A stretch of 64,000 nt of DNA, taken from positions 1,860,001 through 1,924,000 of the forward strand of contig NZ_UGNX01000001.1 in NCBI RefSeq assembly GCF_900452415.1, in the 5' to 3' direction. Positions 33,046-42,007 of this stretch are shown piece by piece. Within the stretch, counting starts at the first letter, position 1. Each line of letters begins with the position of its first letter. A model generated the notes under the pieces. It had not been told where the DNA came from and searched no databases. It worked only from the letters and a program-made list of their open reading frames with translations. The DNA comes from Legionella cincinnatiensis. Lineage in GTDB: Bacteria; Pseudomonadota; Gammaproteobacteria; Legionellales; Legionellaceae. Both the position numbers and the translations under genes were made by a program.

Positions 33046-35568
33046 TTAGAAGAGGAAGGTTGCCCCTAAAGAAACAGTATTTGAGATATCTGGGACAGTA
33101 CTTGCATCTTCAATTATTTTAAATGCACCATAATCATGCTCATTTTCATACTCTACAAAGATGCTTAAGCCAGGCATAAGACGATAATAAGGTCTTACGG
33201 TATATCTCATTTGATTCAAACCACTACCAATTTCAGCAGGAATCACGGTTTTAGTGGCTATAATACTGCGAACCCCCGTTTTTATTAAAAAATTATTTGT
33301 AATTTGTGTATCGCGGGCAAGTTCAATGTCAAATTTAACACTGCCCCCATAAAAATAAGTTCTTATGTCTGTTGCAATAAAAAATGGCATTAATCCTTCG
33401 ATGCCAATGCCTGCTTGCCAATAGGGTTTTGCTGCGGGTTGATTGAAATAATTTGCTCCACCTTTAATGGCCCAAAATTGGCTGATTAAATGCCAATAAA
33501 AAATATCAATATCTGCATTTTCAATAACTCCTTTGTAAATTTCTGCATCATTTGTAAATAATTCCAATTTATTATAATCAGGTCCGTACATGCCTTTATA
33601 AGTAAGGCGTTGTGCATTATGAAAAGGATCAGCACCCACATCTAGATAAGTTGCCATCCAAAATCCAGCATTGTGAGCCATAGGATGTTTGACCAAAGAG
33701 GAGTTTATAGGCTTGATTGCTTCATCTACACGTACAATTGGTCTGTTACGATATTTAGTATTTTGGTCAATGTTTTCTGGTTTTAATTTCCCATTAGTAA
33801 TCGCTATTAGAGTTGAATATTGGAAGACTCGGGACATACCAGACATCATGTGATACAACATATGGCAATGGAAGAACCATTGGCCACTAGCATCCGTATC
33901 TACATCTGCAGTGATTGTAGCTCCTGGTGGAATATCAAGCGTATGCATCAATGGATCAAAGGAGTTTTTTCCCGTACGTAAAATAAACCAATGACCATGG
34001 AGGTGCATAGGATGATGCATCATTGATGTATTGGTAAATACAAAACGATAACGTTTTCCTGGTTTTAATGGAATGGGCTTTGCTTTATATCCAGGTGTGC
34101 CATTGATAAACCAAATGTATTGTCCCATGTAGCCAAATAACTCTAAATTAATGATTCCTTCAACAGGTTTGTTGGGGTTATTAGTAGGGGCTGTGGCGAA
34201 TATATCGCGATATTTAATATCTAATGAAGTCATAAAAGATGGTGTGGTTGGCGCTATTGTGTCATTAAATCGGGTTGGTTCAATTGGCATTTTCATGGAA
34301 TGATCCATCCTCATGGAGTGATCCATTTTCATGGCCTGCTTTGGATTTTTTGAAGCCATTAAAGGGTGTTTTTTGGGGGTATTGCTCGGTAAGGATCCAT
34401 GATACATCCCCCCCATCATGATGTTCATCATTTCTTGAGTAACAGGTATAGGTTCGGGAAAAGGTTTTACTTTAGAATCAATGAATTGCTTAGTATTGGT
34501 TTTTAGAGCTCCGAACACAGTCCCTACTGTATCTTTTGATGCTGCGTAAATAATATAAGGTTTATTTTTGTCTATTTTCACTAAGACGTCATAAGTTTCA
34601 GCAGGGGCGATTGTCAAATTTTTAACAGAATATGGTTTGACATCATTTCCTTGGATATGTACTACTTTCATAGTAGTACCCGGTATTTTGATGCGGAAGA
34701 TAGTGCTACTCCCAGCATCAATGAAGCGTAAACGGACAATATCACCTACTTTAACAGGGGCTGTCCATGGATTGGCATTAGTATGGCCATTCAGTAAAAA
34801 TGCATCATAAGCTACATCGCTGATATCATAAATGCTCATGCGCATTTGTTGCATCGTTTTATAATCTTCCATAAGCTGGAGGCGTTCTTTTTTAGTGTCT
34901 TTTTGATAATCGTGAATAAATTTTGCTAGTGAAGGTTGAAGTGGAAAACGAGGAGCATAATAATCCCCAGATTTTTTCAGGTTAGCTTGTACCTGATTAG
35001 GTTGAGTATTAATCCAATCTGATAAAACAATGACATAATCTTTAGTGTATGTGTACTTAGGGTGTTTTAGAGGATCTACAATAAAAGCACCATATAATCC
35101 TTGTTGTTCTTGCAAACCAGCATGCGCATGGTACCAATAAGTGCCAGATTGTTTTAAGGTAAATTGATACCGGAATGTACCCCCAGGAGGAATTTCAGTT
35201 TGTGATACACCTTCCACACCATCCATTTGCCAAGGAACTAATATTCCATGCCAATGTATTGCTGTACCTTGATCTAAATGGTTAGCGACATTAATGGTGA
35301 CATGATCTCCTTCCTTAAAATGGAGTGTAGGTGCCGGAATTTGCTGGTTTACTGCAATTGCTTTTTTGGGTTTCTGCGCAAAATATACTGTTTTATAACC
35401 TACCTCCAAATTGATCACTCGATTCGCTGCAATTACCTCATCAATTGAAAAAGAAAATAAAAAAAAAGTGCTAAATAGAACAAAAGAGAACTTCTTAAAA
35501 AATATCCTATAAGTATTGATCCCCACCAATGATTCCTTGTGACAATTGATGCTCAATAGCATTATCAT
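33046..35568 (-). CDS. CopA-type multicopper oxidase fused to a CopB-type outer-membrane domain
   Basis: 840 residues. A signal peptide (F-F-K-K then a hydrophobic core, residues 24-48) is followed by a CopA-like multicopper oxidase. Copper sites are H-W-H-G at 105-108, W-Y-H-A-H at 145-149, H-H-P-M-H-L-H-G-H near 528, and H-C-H-M-L-Y-H-M-M-S-G-M near 576. A Met/His-rich stretch (M-D-H-S-M repeats) lies near 420. From about residue 625 to the end the sequence looks like CopB: G-F-W-M-A-T-Y-L-D-V-G-A-D, alternating beta strands, and a terminal Phe as in outer-membrane barrels. Copper tolerance by oxidising Cu(I) in the periplasm is the known role of CopA. In Pseudomonas the two parts are separate proteins. 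Confidence 0.85.
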   Translation of the reverse strand: MIMLLSINCHKESLVGINTYRIFFKKFSFVLFSTFFLFSFSIDEVIAANRVINLEVGYKTVYFAQKPKKAIAVNQQIPAPTLHFKEGDHVTINVANHLDQGTAIHWHGILVPWQMDGVEGVSQTEIPPGGTFRYQFTLKQSGTYWYHAHAGLQEQQGLYGAFIVDPLKHPKYTYTKDYVIVLSDWINTQPNQVQANLKKSGDYYAPRFPLQPSLAKFIHDYQKDTKKERLQLMEDYKTMQQMRMSIYDISDVAYDAFLLNGHTNANPWTAPVKVGDIVRLRFIDAGSSTIFRIKIPGTTMKVVHIQGNDVKPYSVKNLTIAPAETYDVLVKIDKNKPYIIYAASKDTVGTVFGALKTNTKQFIDSKVKPFPEPIPVTQEMMNIMMGGMYHGSLPSNTPKKHPLMASKNPKQAMKMDHSMRMDHSMKMPIEPTRFNDTIAPTTPSFMTSLDIKYRDIFATAPTNNPNKPVEGIINLELFGYMGQYIWFINGTPGYKAKPIPLKPGKRYRFVFTNTSMMHHPMHLHGHWFILRTGKNSFDPLMHTLDIPPGATITADVDTDASGQWFFHCHMLYHMMSGMSRVFQYSTLIAITNGKLKPENIDQNTKYRNRPIVRVDEAIKPINSSLVKHPMAHNAGFWMATYLDVGADPFHNAQRLTYKGMYGPDYNKLELFTNDAEIYKGVIENADIDIFYWHLISQFWAIKGGANYFNQPAAKPYWQAGIGIEGLMPFFIATDIRTYFYGGSVKFDIELARDTQITNNFLIKTGVRSIIATKTVIPAEIGSGLNQMRYTVRPYYRLMPGLSIFVEYENEHDYGAFKIIEDASTVPDISNTVSLGATFLF

Positions 35569-35785
35569 TTTTTAGCATATTCATTAGTAATTTTCTAGAA
35601 GATAAAAAGATTTACTCTTTCAAACGAAAACAAAAGAGATGCGAGTAGCCAAGAAAGTATAAGAGTAACCAATTCTTCTGTTTTTTAGGAAAATTAGCGC
35701 CACTAATTGAGGTGAAAGTAATTTAATTAACTACGGCTCTGTGAGCCGATGTGTATTTTCAGTTCACAGCAGCACTTTAAATTTA

Positions 35786-36652
35786 TTAGAGATTAGCTTG
35801 TAATCGTGTGATTTCAGTAATTGCACTCCAATCTTTATGTTCCATATGATGGGCTAAAGCAATAATAAACTTATCTTTGATTATATTTGCAATTTCAGGA
35901 ACAACTCCTACATTAGCAAAAGCTTGTTGAAATAAATTCAAGTCCTTAAATCCTCCTTTAATATCAAAATTTACGTCATCAAAATCTCGCTGGTTAATTT
36001 TATCAACATAAAGTTGGAAGGCTGGATGGGCAAATACAGTATGAAATAGGGTGTTCAAAATAGAAGGATTAATCTGGCTTTTTTCAGCAAAGGTATAGAG
36101 TTCGCCCATGGTTTCTATTGCAGTGACCAGGAAATAATTCATGCATATTTTGATAACATTGGCTTGAAAAGGTTGGGTGCCTACAGGAATGACTTTTATT
36201 GAGTATGATGCAAATATAGGTTTGCATTGCTCAATTACATCCTCTGAACCCGCCACAATTGTTGTGAGTTCACCTCGTGCAGCAGCTTTAGGAACCCCTA
36301 AGACATTAGCTGCAATGTAGGCGCTTCCGTGTTTTTGATGAAGATCAAACAATTTTTTTGAAGTTTCTGGCAATATAGTTGAGGTTCCAACATGTATGGC
36401 ATGGGGTGATAGATAGTGAACAAAATTTTGAGTAGTCTCTAAAACAGCATGATCATCAAGAAGGCAGGTGATAATTATTTTAGCTTCTTTAACAGCATCT
36501 TCTAAAGTTTCTGCTCCTTTGGCACCCGCTTCAATTAAGGGGACCATTTTTTCTTTTGTACGATTAAATACAGTTAAATCAAAATTGGCTGCTAATAAGC
36601 GTTCAGCTAAAACGGAGCCCATTTTACCAAGTCCTATTAAAGTAACTTTCAT
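35786..36652 (-). CDS. NAD(P)-dependent beta-hydroxyacid dehydrogenase family oxidoreductase
   Basis: 288 residues. The Rossmann start V-T-L-I-G-L-G-K-M-G (GLGxMG) and N-R-T near residue 30 suggest NADP use. The C-terminal helical domain has the catalytic Lys in V-I-K-I-C-M-N-Y-F near 168. The family includes 3-hydroxyisobutyrate dehydrogenase and glyoxylate or imine reductases. In this one the usual G-x-x-G-x-G substrate loop reads N-V-L-G-V-P-K-A-A-A-R-G, so the substrate is uncertain. AAGGAAC precedes the ATG. It diverges from the aldo/keto reductase gene. Confidence 0.85.
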   Translation of the reverse strand: MKVTLIGLGKMGSVLAERLLAANFDLTVFNRTKEKMVPLIEAGAKGAETLEDAVKEAKIIITCLLDDHAVLETTQNFVHYLSPHAIHVGTSTILPETSKKLFDLHQKHGSAYIAANVLGVPKAAARGELTTIVAGSEDVIEQCKPIFASYSIKVIPVGTQPFQANVIKICMNYFLVTAIETMGELYTFAEKSQINPSILNTLFHTVFAHPAFQLYVDKINQRDFDDVNFDIKGGFKDLNLFQQAFANVGVVPEIANIIKDKFIIALAHHMEHKDWSAITEITRLQANL

Positions 36653-36763
36653 AAATTGTTCCTTATTTATTCATTTTCCAGGAGGAATAATTTCATTGAT
36701 TTATTCTCTTTAAAGAATACTATAAAGGATATTGCCCCATTATCAATTGTAAAGGTAAAAATA

Positions 36764-37621
36764 ATGCTTGAATCATGGAAACACACATTGCACGATATTA
36801 TTATTCCACCATTTTTATATGGTACTGCTTGGAAAGAAGAGAGGACTCAAGAGCTTACGTACCAAGCATTACAAAATGGATTTACTGGAATTGATACTGC
36901 AAATCAACGCAAGCATTATTTTGAAGAAGGTGTTGGCCTTGGAATTCAACAATTTTTAAAAATCAGTGGGAAAAAGCGTACAGATCTCTTTTTACAAACA
37001 AAATTTACCCCGGCATCAAGTCAAGATCACCGTAAGCCATATGATGAAATGAGTTCCTATAAAACTCAAGTGAACCAATCGGTTACAAGCTCATTAAAAC
37101 ATTTGCAGACTGATTATATTGACTCCTACATTCTTCATGGCCCATCTTATTATTCAGAGCTAGTTCAAGATGATTTAGAGATTTGGTGTGCTATGGAGGA
37201 TTTATTCCGTGAAGGAACCGTCAGGTTATTAGGTATTTCGAATGTTAATTTGGCCCAACTTGAAGCGCTTTATAAGCATGCTGCTGTTAAACCGTCATTT
37301 GTACAAAATCGATGCTTTGCCAATACTCAATGGGATTTACCCATTCGTTTGTTTTGTAAAAAGCATGGGATAATTTATCAGGCATTTTCCTTGCTTACAG
37401 CAAATCAATCCTATTTGTTTACTGATAGATTGCAAAAGCTTACTCAACAATATCATAAAACAATAGCACAAATTATTTTTCGTTTTGCTCTGCAACTAGA
37501 AATATTGCCACTCACTGGTACAAGTTCTCAGTATCACATGCAAGAAGATTTGGATATAGATTCATTTGAGCTTTCTCCTGATTCGTTGAAAGCGATTGAA
37601 GAAATTAGCAAAGAAGAATAA
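36764..37621 (+). CDS. Aldo/keto reductase
   Basis: About 285 residues of the AKR barrel family. The tetrad is visible: Asp and Tyr in G-I-D-T-A-N-Q-R-K-H-Y, Lys in L-Q-T-K-F-T-P, and His in S-Y-I-L-H-G-P. The segment L-L-G-I-S-N-V-N also fits. It should reduce aldehydes or ketones with NADPH. The frame is open from ATG 36656, but ATG 36764 has AAAGG upstream and gives the usual family length. It lies among three other oxidoreductase genes. Confidence 0.87.
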   Translation: MLESWKHTLHDIIIPPFLYGTAWKEERTQELTYQALQNGFTGIDTANQRKHYFEEGVGLGIQQFLKISGKKRTDLFLQTKFTPASSQDHRKPYDEMSSYKTQVNQSVTSSLKHLQTDYIDSYILHGPSYYSELVQDDLEIWCAMEDLFREGTVRLLGISNVNLAQLEALYKHAAVKPSFVQNRCFANTQWDLPIRLFCKKHGIIYQAFSLLTANQSYLFTDRLQKLTQQYHKTIAQIIFRFALQLEILPLTGTSSQYHMQEDLDIDSFELSPDSLKAIEEISKEE

Positions 37622-37731
37622 ATGATTTGTTAAAAATAAATATTTTATGCTTTACAGATTGAGTACAACATGACTCAACCTGTATTTGTAACATTACTTT
37701 TGCATATCAATATCTTGAGATCCGGTTGTGC

Positions 37732-38526
37732 TTATGCAATTGAACGAACAACCCCTCCATCGACGCGAACGGAAGCGCCATTAGTTGCAGAAGATAAAGG
37801 ACTGCATAAGAAGGCCACCATATTGGCGATTTCTTCGGGTGATGTAAATCTTTTGAGTAATGAAGAGGGTCTGACTGTTTTGAAAAACTCTTCCTCAATT
37901 TCTCGAGGTGATTTATTTTGCTCTTTCCCAATACTTGTGACAAATTGGCTAACACCTTCACTACTCGTCGGACCGGGGAGTACCGAATTTACAGTCACAT
38001 TAGTGCCTGCTGTTATTTCTGCCATTCCACGTGCAATGGCAAGCTGTGCTGTTTTACTCATGCCATAATGCACCATTTCCGCAGGAATCTGTAGGCCAGA
38101 TTCACTTGAAATAAAAATAATCCTTCCCCAATTTTGTTGGAGCATGGAGGCAAGATAATGGCGGCTTAAACGTACCCCACTCATTACATTGACATCAAAT
38201 ATATGTAACCACTCTTCATCAGTAATATCAACAAAAGGTTTTGCGTTATAAATACCAACGTTATTAACCAGTATATCTACTGTAGGTATTTGCTGAATTA
38301 ATGCATCTACTTCTTTTTTATGGCTTAGATCAGCAGGTGATGCAATTAATTTTGCATCAGGATGAGTTGTAAGAATTTTCTGAATTGCTTGTGTTACGCG
38401 CTCTTGCGAACGACCATTAATAACTACAGTAGCACCTTCATGAGCTAATGTTTGAGCAATGGCTAAGCCGATTCCAGCAGTAGATCCGGTTACCAATACA
38501 GTTTTATCTTTAAGTTTTAAGTCCAT
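37732..38526 (-). CDS. Short-chain dehydrogenase/reductase
   Basis: 264 residues. The cofactor motif T-G-S-T-A-G-I-G is at about 14-21, N-N-V-G near 88, Ser before the Y-G-M-S-K catalytic pair near 152-156, and the final R-V-D-G-G typical of classical SDRs. The Arg in N-G-R-S-Q-E-R points to NADP. Substrate unknown. AAGGA precedes the ATG. It converges with the aldo/keto reductase gene; a small hairpin (TTGAGT 37659-37664, ACTCAA 37673-37678) lies between them. Confidence 0.9.
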   Translation of the reverse strand: MDLKLKDKTVLVTGSTAGIGLAIAQTLAHEGATVVINGRSQERVTQAIQKILTTHPDAKLIASPADLSHKKEVDALIQQIPTVDILVNNVGIYNAKPFVDITDEEWLHIFDVNVMSGVRLSRHYLASMLQQNWGRIIFISSESGLQIPAEMVHYGMSKTAQLAIARGMAEITAGTNVTVNSVLPGPTSSEGVSQFVTSIGKEQNKSPREIEEEFFKTVRPSSLLKRFTSPEEIANMVAFLCSPLSSATNGASVRVDGGVVRSIA

Positions 38527-38607
38527 GTTGTTCGTCCTTAGAATCGAGTTAGAATAAAGATCTGGCTTGGGAAGTTACAATTAAAAAATAGATTAGCAAA
38601 TATTTTA

Positions 38608-38763
38608 TTATTTTTGTAATTGCTTAAAGAGGTAGACTTCGGCCATTTTTATAGGCTGATATTTCTGCCAAGTCTTTCCTTTACTTGGTGCCATTAGAAA
38701 GTATACATCAGTATGTGGGACTTTTTGCGAAAACTCTTGTTTTCCTGTAAGAGGTGCGAATAG
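38608..38763 (-). pseudogene. Possible gene fragment downstream of the rRNA methyltransferase gene
   Basis: In the 258-base gap a 51-codon frame without a good start stays open and ends at 38608. It reads plausibly as protein (for example T-D-V-Y-F-L-M-A-P-S-K-G-K-T-W). A short ATG version of 28 codons exists, without a ribosome site. It may be the 3' end of a decayed gene; I cannot name it. Confidence 0.25.
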
Positions 38764-38784
38764 CTACTGTATTTCAATCGCGCT

Positions 38785-39711
38785 CTAAATAGTTCCTATT
38801 GCTTTAAAAGGATAAAAAAAAGTAGCTTCATGCTTATTATGAAACATATTGGTAATATAGGAGTTAGGTATCAATTGAAACTGTTGGATTGTGGATAGAT
38901 TTATTTTTCCTTGTAATTTTATAGTAAAAATCATTTGTTTTGCTTTTTCTGACTCTATCCATTTCATGATGAGTGTATAAGCGCGATCAGGGTAACAAGC
39001 TACGTCTGACAAGACCCAATCATAATCTTGATCCAATTGCATTGGATCTATGGCAAAAGCACTTTGTTGTAAATAGTTGATATGTGGTAGCCGTGCAATT
39101 TTAGGATCAAGAGGGGCTTTATCTACAGCAGTCACATAGGCTCCTAATGATTGCATGACATATGTCCACCCCCCAGGTGAGGCACCTAAATCTAAAGCTT
39201 TATCTCCTGGTTTTGGATATTTTTCTAACAAAGTGAGTGCCTCCCATAATTTTAAGTAAGCACGGTTAGGCGGATTAATTTTATCTTCAATAAAATAGCA
39301 TTTTCCTTGAGGCCACTTTTTAAGTCTTTTTGCACTATATATCAACGTATTTTTATCTAATAAACTAAAAGCGCCTATAGATGGTATTTTTTCTTCAAGA
39401 GGAAAATGACCAGCAAGAGCAGGGATTTTGTGTAATTGTTCTTCGATGAGTCGTGATCGTCGTATATGGGAAATAGGATGCAAGTACCAATATTTTCCCG
39501 TTTGGCGAAGGATTTTTGCTGCCTCTGAAATGGACTGAAATGTGGCAATTTTGGGTTCTAACCAAATATCTTGCGCAAAGCAAACATCAGTTTTTTTCTG
39601 AGTTGAAAAAACCAAATCCTCACAAGTAAATACAACATCATTTAATTCTTCACAAAGTACAGAAAGAAACTCAGGTTTAGTTACATAAATTGCATCAAAA
39701 TTTTTATCCAT
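38785..39711 (-). CDS. FtsJ/RlmM-like 2'-O ribose methyltransferase
   Basis: 308 residues with an N-terminal domain and a C-terminal RrmJ-type methyltransferase. The SAM loop is L-D-L-G-A-S-P-G-G-W-T near residue 175, and the Lys-Asp-Lys-Glu tetrad can be placed as R-A-Y-L-K, L-S-D-V-A, I-K-L-Q-G and N-K-H-E-A. This resembles RlmM, which methylates C2498 of 23S rRNA, but the protein is shorter than E. coli RlmM (about 366). AAGG precedes the ATG. Target rRNA position is inferred. Confidence 0.78.
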   Translation of the reverse strand: MDKNFDAIYVTKPEFLSVLCEELNDVVFTCEDLVFSTQKKTDVCFAQDIWLEPKIATFQSISEAAKILRQTGKYWYLHPISHIRRSRLIEEQLHKIPALAGHFPLEEKIPSIGAFSLLDKNTLIYSAKRLKKWPQGKCYFIEDKINPPNRAYLKLWEALTLLEKYPKPGDKALDLGASPGGWTYVMQSLGAYVTAVDKAPLDPKIARLPHINYLQQSAFAIDPMQLDQDYDWVLSDVACYPDRAYTLIMKWIESEKAKQMIFTIKLQGKINLSTIQQFQLIPNSYITNMFHNKHEATFFYPFKAIGTI

Positions 39712-39775
39712 GAAGAAACCTTATTGGATTAAAAAATTGAGCTATCATATCATTGTGACATTTTATTAAAAGAAG

Positions 39776-39991
39776 TTATTAATTAACGTGAGTTTCGGAT
39801 AAGAGAGTGTGGTTTTACTTTGATCCGTTCGGGCTGAGGAAGCGCATAGCGCTGTCTCGAAGCCTTAGGACAAATTTTCAAGCTCTGGACTAAAGCTTCG
39901 AGACGGCATGAATGCCTCCTCAGCCCGAACGGTTCGAAATGGAGGCTGGATCTCAATAGAGCCTTTATCCGAAACTCACGTTAATTAATAA
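39776..39991. mobile_element. 216-base nested palindromic element (MITE/REP-like)
   Basis: Exact 27-base inverted ends lie at 39776-39802 and 39965-39991. Inside, CCGTTCGGGCTGAGGA (39825-39840) pairs perfectly with 39917-39932, and GTCTCGAAGC (39854-39863) pairs with 39895-39904. The element has no coding capacity. The inner GC-rich core resembles widespread REP-type units, while the AT-rich outer ends look like transposon termini. It sits in the 665-base gap 39712-40376. The remainder of that gap (39992-40328) shows no gene. Confidence 0.72.
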
Positions 39992-40328
39992 AATGAGTGC
40001 TTCTAAAAAAAGAATTAGCAATGTTAGGTAATGTGACAATGAAAAGTGCATATGTTATGTAGTTACTCTACCTTTTTTAACTGATGTTGGGCGAGGATTA
40101 TCCTGAGGTAATGCTAAAAAAAATGCATGAAATTAACAGAGCCTAATAGAGCATTTGATTTATATACCAAAATTGCTCGAAAATCACTACTGATATATTA
40201 ACAGTAGGCTGAACGTGATCCCTTATTAAAGTATGTATTAAGTGAGCAGGCTTTGGATTTTTTCAGTACACCGCAACATGTAAGCTTAACGTAAAAATTT
40301 AAGAGACTGGCAAATAGTTTTAAGACGG

Positions 40329-40369
40329 TTTAGTGATGAAAAAGACTTTAAATCTTTTTCATCACTAAA
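40329..40369 (-). terminator. Strong terminator hairpin after the ribosome-hibernation gene
   Basis: A perfect 17-bp stem joins 40329-40345 and 40353-40369 with a 7-base loop, eight bases beyond the stop of the minus-strand gene at 40377. Its arms contain runs of five to six A or T. Confidence 0.75.
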
Positions 40370-40376
40370 TTATAGA

Positions 40377-40931
40377 TTACTTAACATAGACGGTGCTTGC
40401 TGCGGGACCATCATTACTCATCGCCTCAATAAATGATACTCGAAAACCTATTTCCAATTTATCGAACTCATAATCAATGACACTTTTGCTCGTAAAGCGA
40501 AGTCTTCTGCCATCAACGGTTTCAATAAATCCATAATCAGCTACAGGAGCAATTTCACGAATACGACCCTCAGGTGGAGACTCATGATGTTTCACTTCTC
40601 CTCGTTGCTTATGAACATATTTTTTTAGTTGGCGAGTTAAAGCAAGAAATGCATCTCTTATAGCAACATAGACATCTTCATGGGCATGATTTTCAGGCAA
40701 GTCGCGGTTGGCTACTAATTCTGCACCTGGCACAATAAGATCAACACGAATATGATAGATTTTTCCTTTATTATGATGACGATGTGTTTCAATACTTACT
40801 TTGCAACTCAAAATACGGTCAAAGTATTTTCCTAATTTTTGGGCATGCTTATATGCACTATTCTCAATGGCTAGGGAGTGCTTCAAATTATTAAATACTA
40901 TTTGGATAGGAAAATGTACTGAATTATTCAT
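40377..40931 (-). CDS. HPF/RaiA-like ribosome-associated protein with C-terminal cold-shock domain
   Basis: 184 residues. Residues 7-110 match the ribosome hibernation fold: P-I-Q-I-V-F-N-N-L near 8, I-H-R-V-D-L-type strand, H-E-D-V-Y-V-A-I-R-D-A-F near 85, then a basic helix. Residues about 120-184 look like a cold-shock OB fold: G-R-I-R-E-I, Y-G-F-I-E-T-V-D-G-R and V-S-F-I-E-A. It probably binds 30S subunits or RNA under stress. AAGGAG precedes the ATG. It follows the CBS gene by 53 bases and is likely co-transcribed; a hairpin ends the unit. Confidence 0.82.
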   Translation of the reverse strand: MNNSVHFPIQIVFNNLKHSLAIENSAYKHAQKLGKYFDRILSCKVSIETHRHHNKGKIYHIRVDLIVPGAELVANRDLPENHAHEDVYVAIRDAFLALTRQLKKYVHKQRGEVKHHESPPEGRIREIAPVADYGFIETVDGRRLRFTSKSVIDYEFDKLEIGFRVSFIEAMSNDGPAASTVYVK

Positions 40932-40984
40932 TTATATAACTCCTTATCTCACATACAATACATATTGTATAGGGGTTGTTAAAG

Positions 40985-41434
40985 CTACGTTCTTTGTTTG
41001 GCTTCTTTTTGTTGTTGAAGCTTAATGACATCAACTACGTTAGCCATGTTTTCAGCTAGAATTTCAATAAAATCATCTAGAGTAATAATTCCTACGAGTG
41101 CTTTATCATTATCAACAACAGGGAGACGACGTATTTTTTTTGAATGCATTAATTCTAAAGCATCTAATAAGTTGTCATTTTCAAAGATACTGTTAAAAGG
41201 TTCAGTGATAATATCTTTAATGAGTATAGATTCGGGAGAGATTCCTGCTGCCATGACTTCAATGACCAAATCACGATCAGTGACAATACCTATAGGAGTT
41301 TTTTTATTCTTTTGTTCTTCAAGCAAAACTAAATCACCAACGTGGTAATGGCGCATGAGTTCTGCAGCATTCTTTACTGATTCATTGCAATTGATAACTA
41401 CTACATCCCTGTTACAGTATTCTCCAACTATCAT
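40985..41434 (-). CDS. Tandem CBS-domain protein
   Basis: 149 residues made of two CBS domains (about 5-65 and 72-130). Typical segments are P-I-G-I-V-T-D-R-D-L-V and R-L-P-V-V-D-N-D-K-A-L-V-G-I-I-T-L-D-D. CBS pairs bind adenine nucleotides and act as energy sensors, but no effector domain is attached. GGGGAGAG precedes the ATG. It lies upstream of the hibernation factor gene, so a shared role in stress or starvation is plausible. Confidence 0.88.
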   Translation of the reverse strand: MIVGEYCNRDVVVINCNESVKNAAELMRHYHVGDLVLLEEQKNKKTPIGIVTDRDLVIEVMAAGISPESILIKDIITEPFNSIFENDNLLDALELMHSKKIRRLPVVDNDKALVGIITLDDFIEILAENMANVVDVIKLQQQKEAKQRT

Positions 41435-41726
41435 AAGCTCTCCCCAAAATAATCATTGTTTTAGTTTTGATTAATACTCGCATTTAGTGATCTGCGAGTG
41501 TTTCTAATTTTAAACCGCAATTGATTGCGGGGAATGGTAAAGAAATAGCTTCATTACTGTTTTAAGTATAGTATATAAAACCGTAATAGGCAGAATAATC
41601 CCATCAACGCTCATTATTCATGATTTGTTAATAGAAATTTCCTAAAAATCAACTATATTAAAAAATAATACTTGTTTAAATAAAGTAAAGGGTTTTCTTA
41701 AACTCTGAAGAAGAAGGAACAATAAC

Positions 41727-41930
41727 ATGTTAACAGGAGTTTTTATTTTTTTTATTATAGCTATTGGTTCGGGATATTTGGGATATAATGGCACAGATCC
41801 AACAGCGATACGCTATGCAAAAATAGTCTTTTATATTTCTTCGATTATTTTCCTGATATTACTTATTACCTACTTCTTTTATCCAGCAGCAGCACCACCT
41901 CCAGCAGTACCTAAAAATCCGCTTGTATAA
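41727..41930 (+). CDS. Small two-helix membrane protein (DUF1328-like)
   Basis: 67 residues with two transmembrane helices (about 3-19 and 31-51) joined by G-Y-N-G-T-D-P-T-A-I, and a proline-rich tail (A-A-A-P-P-P-A-V-P). The layout resembles the YtjA/DUF1328 stress-related membrane peptides, but the match is only general. AAGGAAC precedes the ATG. In the 292-base gap before it, hairpins ACTCGCA 41476-41482 with 41493-41499 and CCGCAAT 41515-41521 with 41524-41530 are the only features. Confidence 0.65.
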   Translation: MLTGVFIFFIIAIGSGYLGYNGTDPTAIRYAKIVFYISSIIFLILLITYFFYPAAAPPPAVPKNPLV

Positions 41931-41935
41931 GCTTG

Positions 41936-41963
41936 AGACAAAGATAATTTTAGTTCTTTGTCT
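41936..41963 (+). terminator. Hairpin after the small membrane protein gene
   Basis: AGACAAAGA 41936-41944 pairs with TCTTTGTCT 41955-41963 around a T-rich loop, six bases after the stop. It lies between convergent genes. Confidence 0.5.
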
Positions 41964-42007
41964 TAGATAGAGAATTACAAGCTCTGGATGTTGATTGGCA
42001 ATATATC

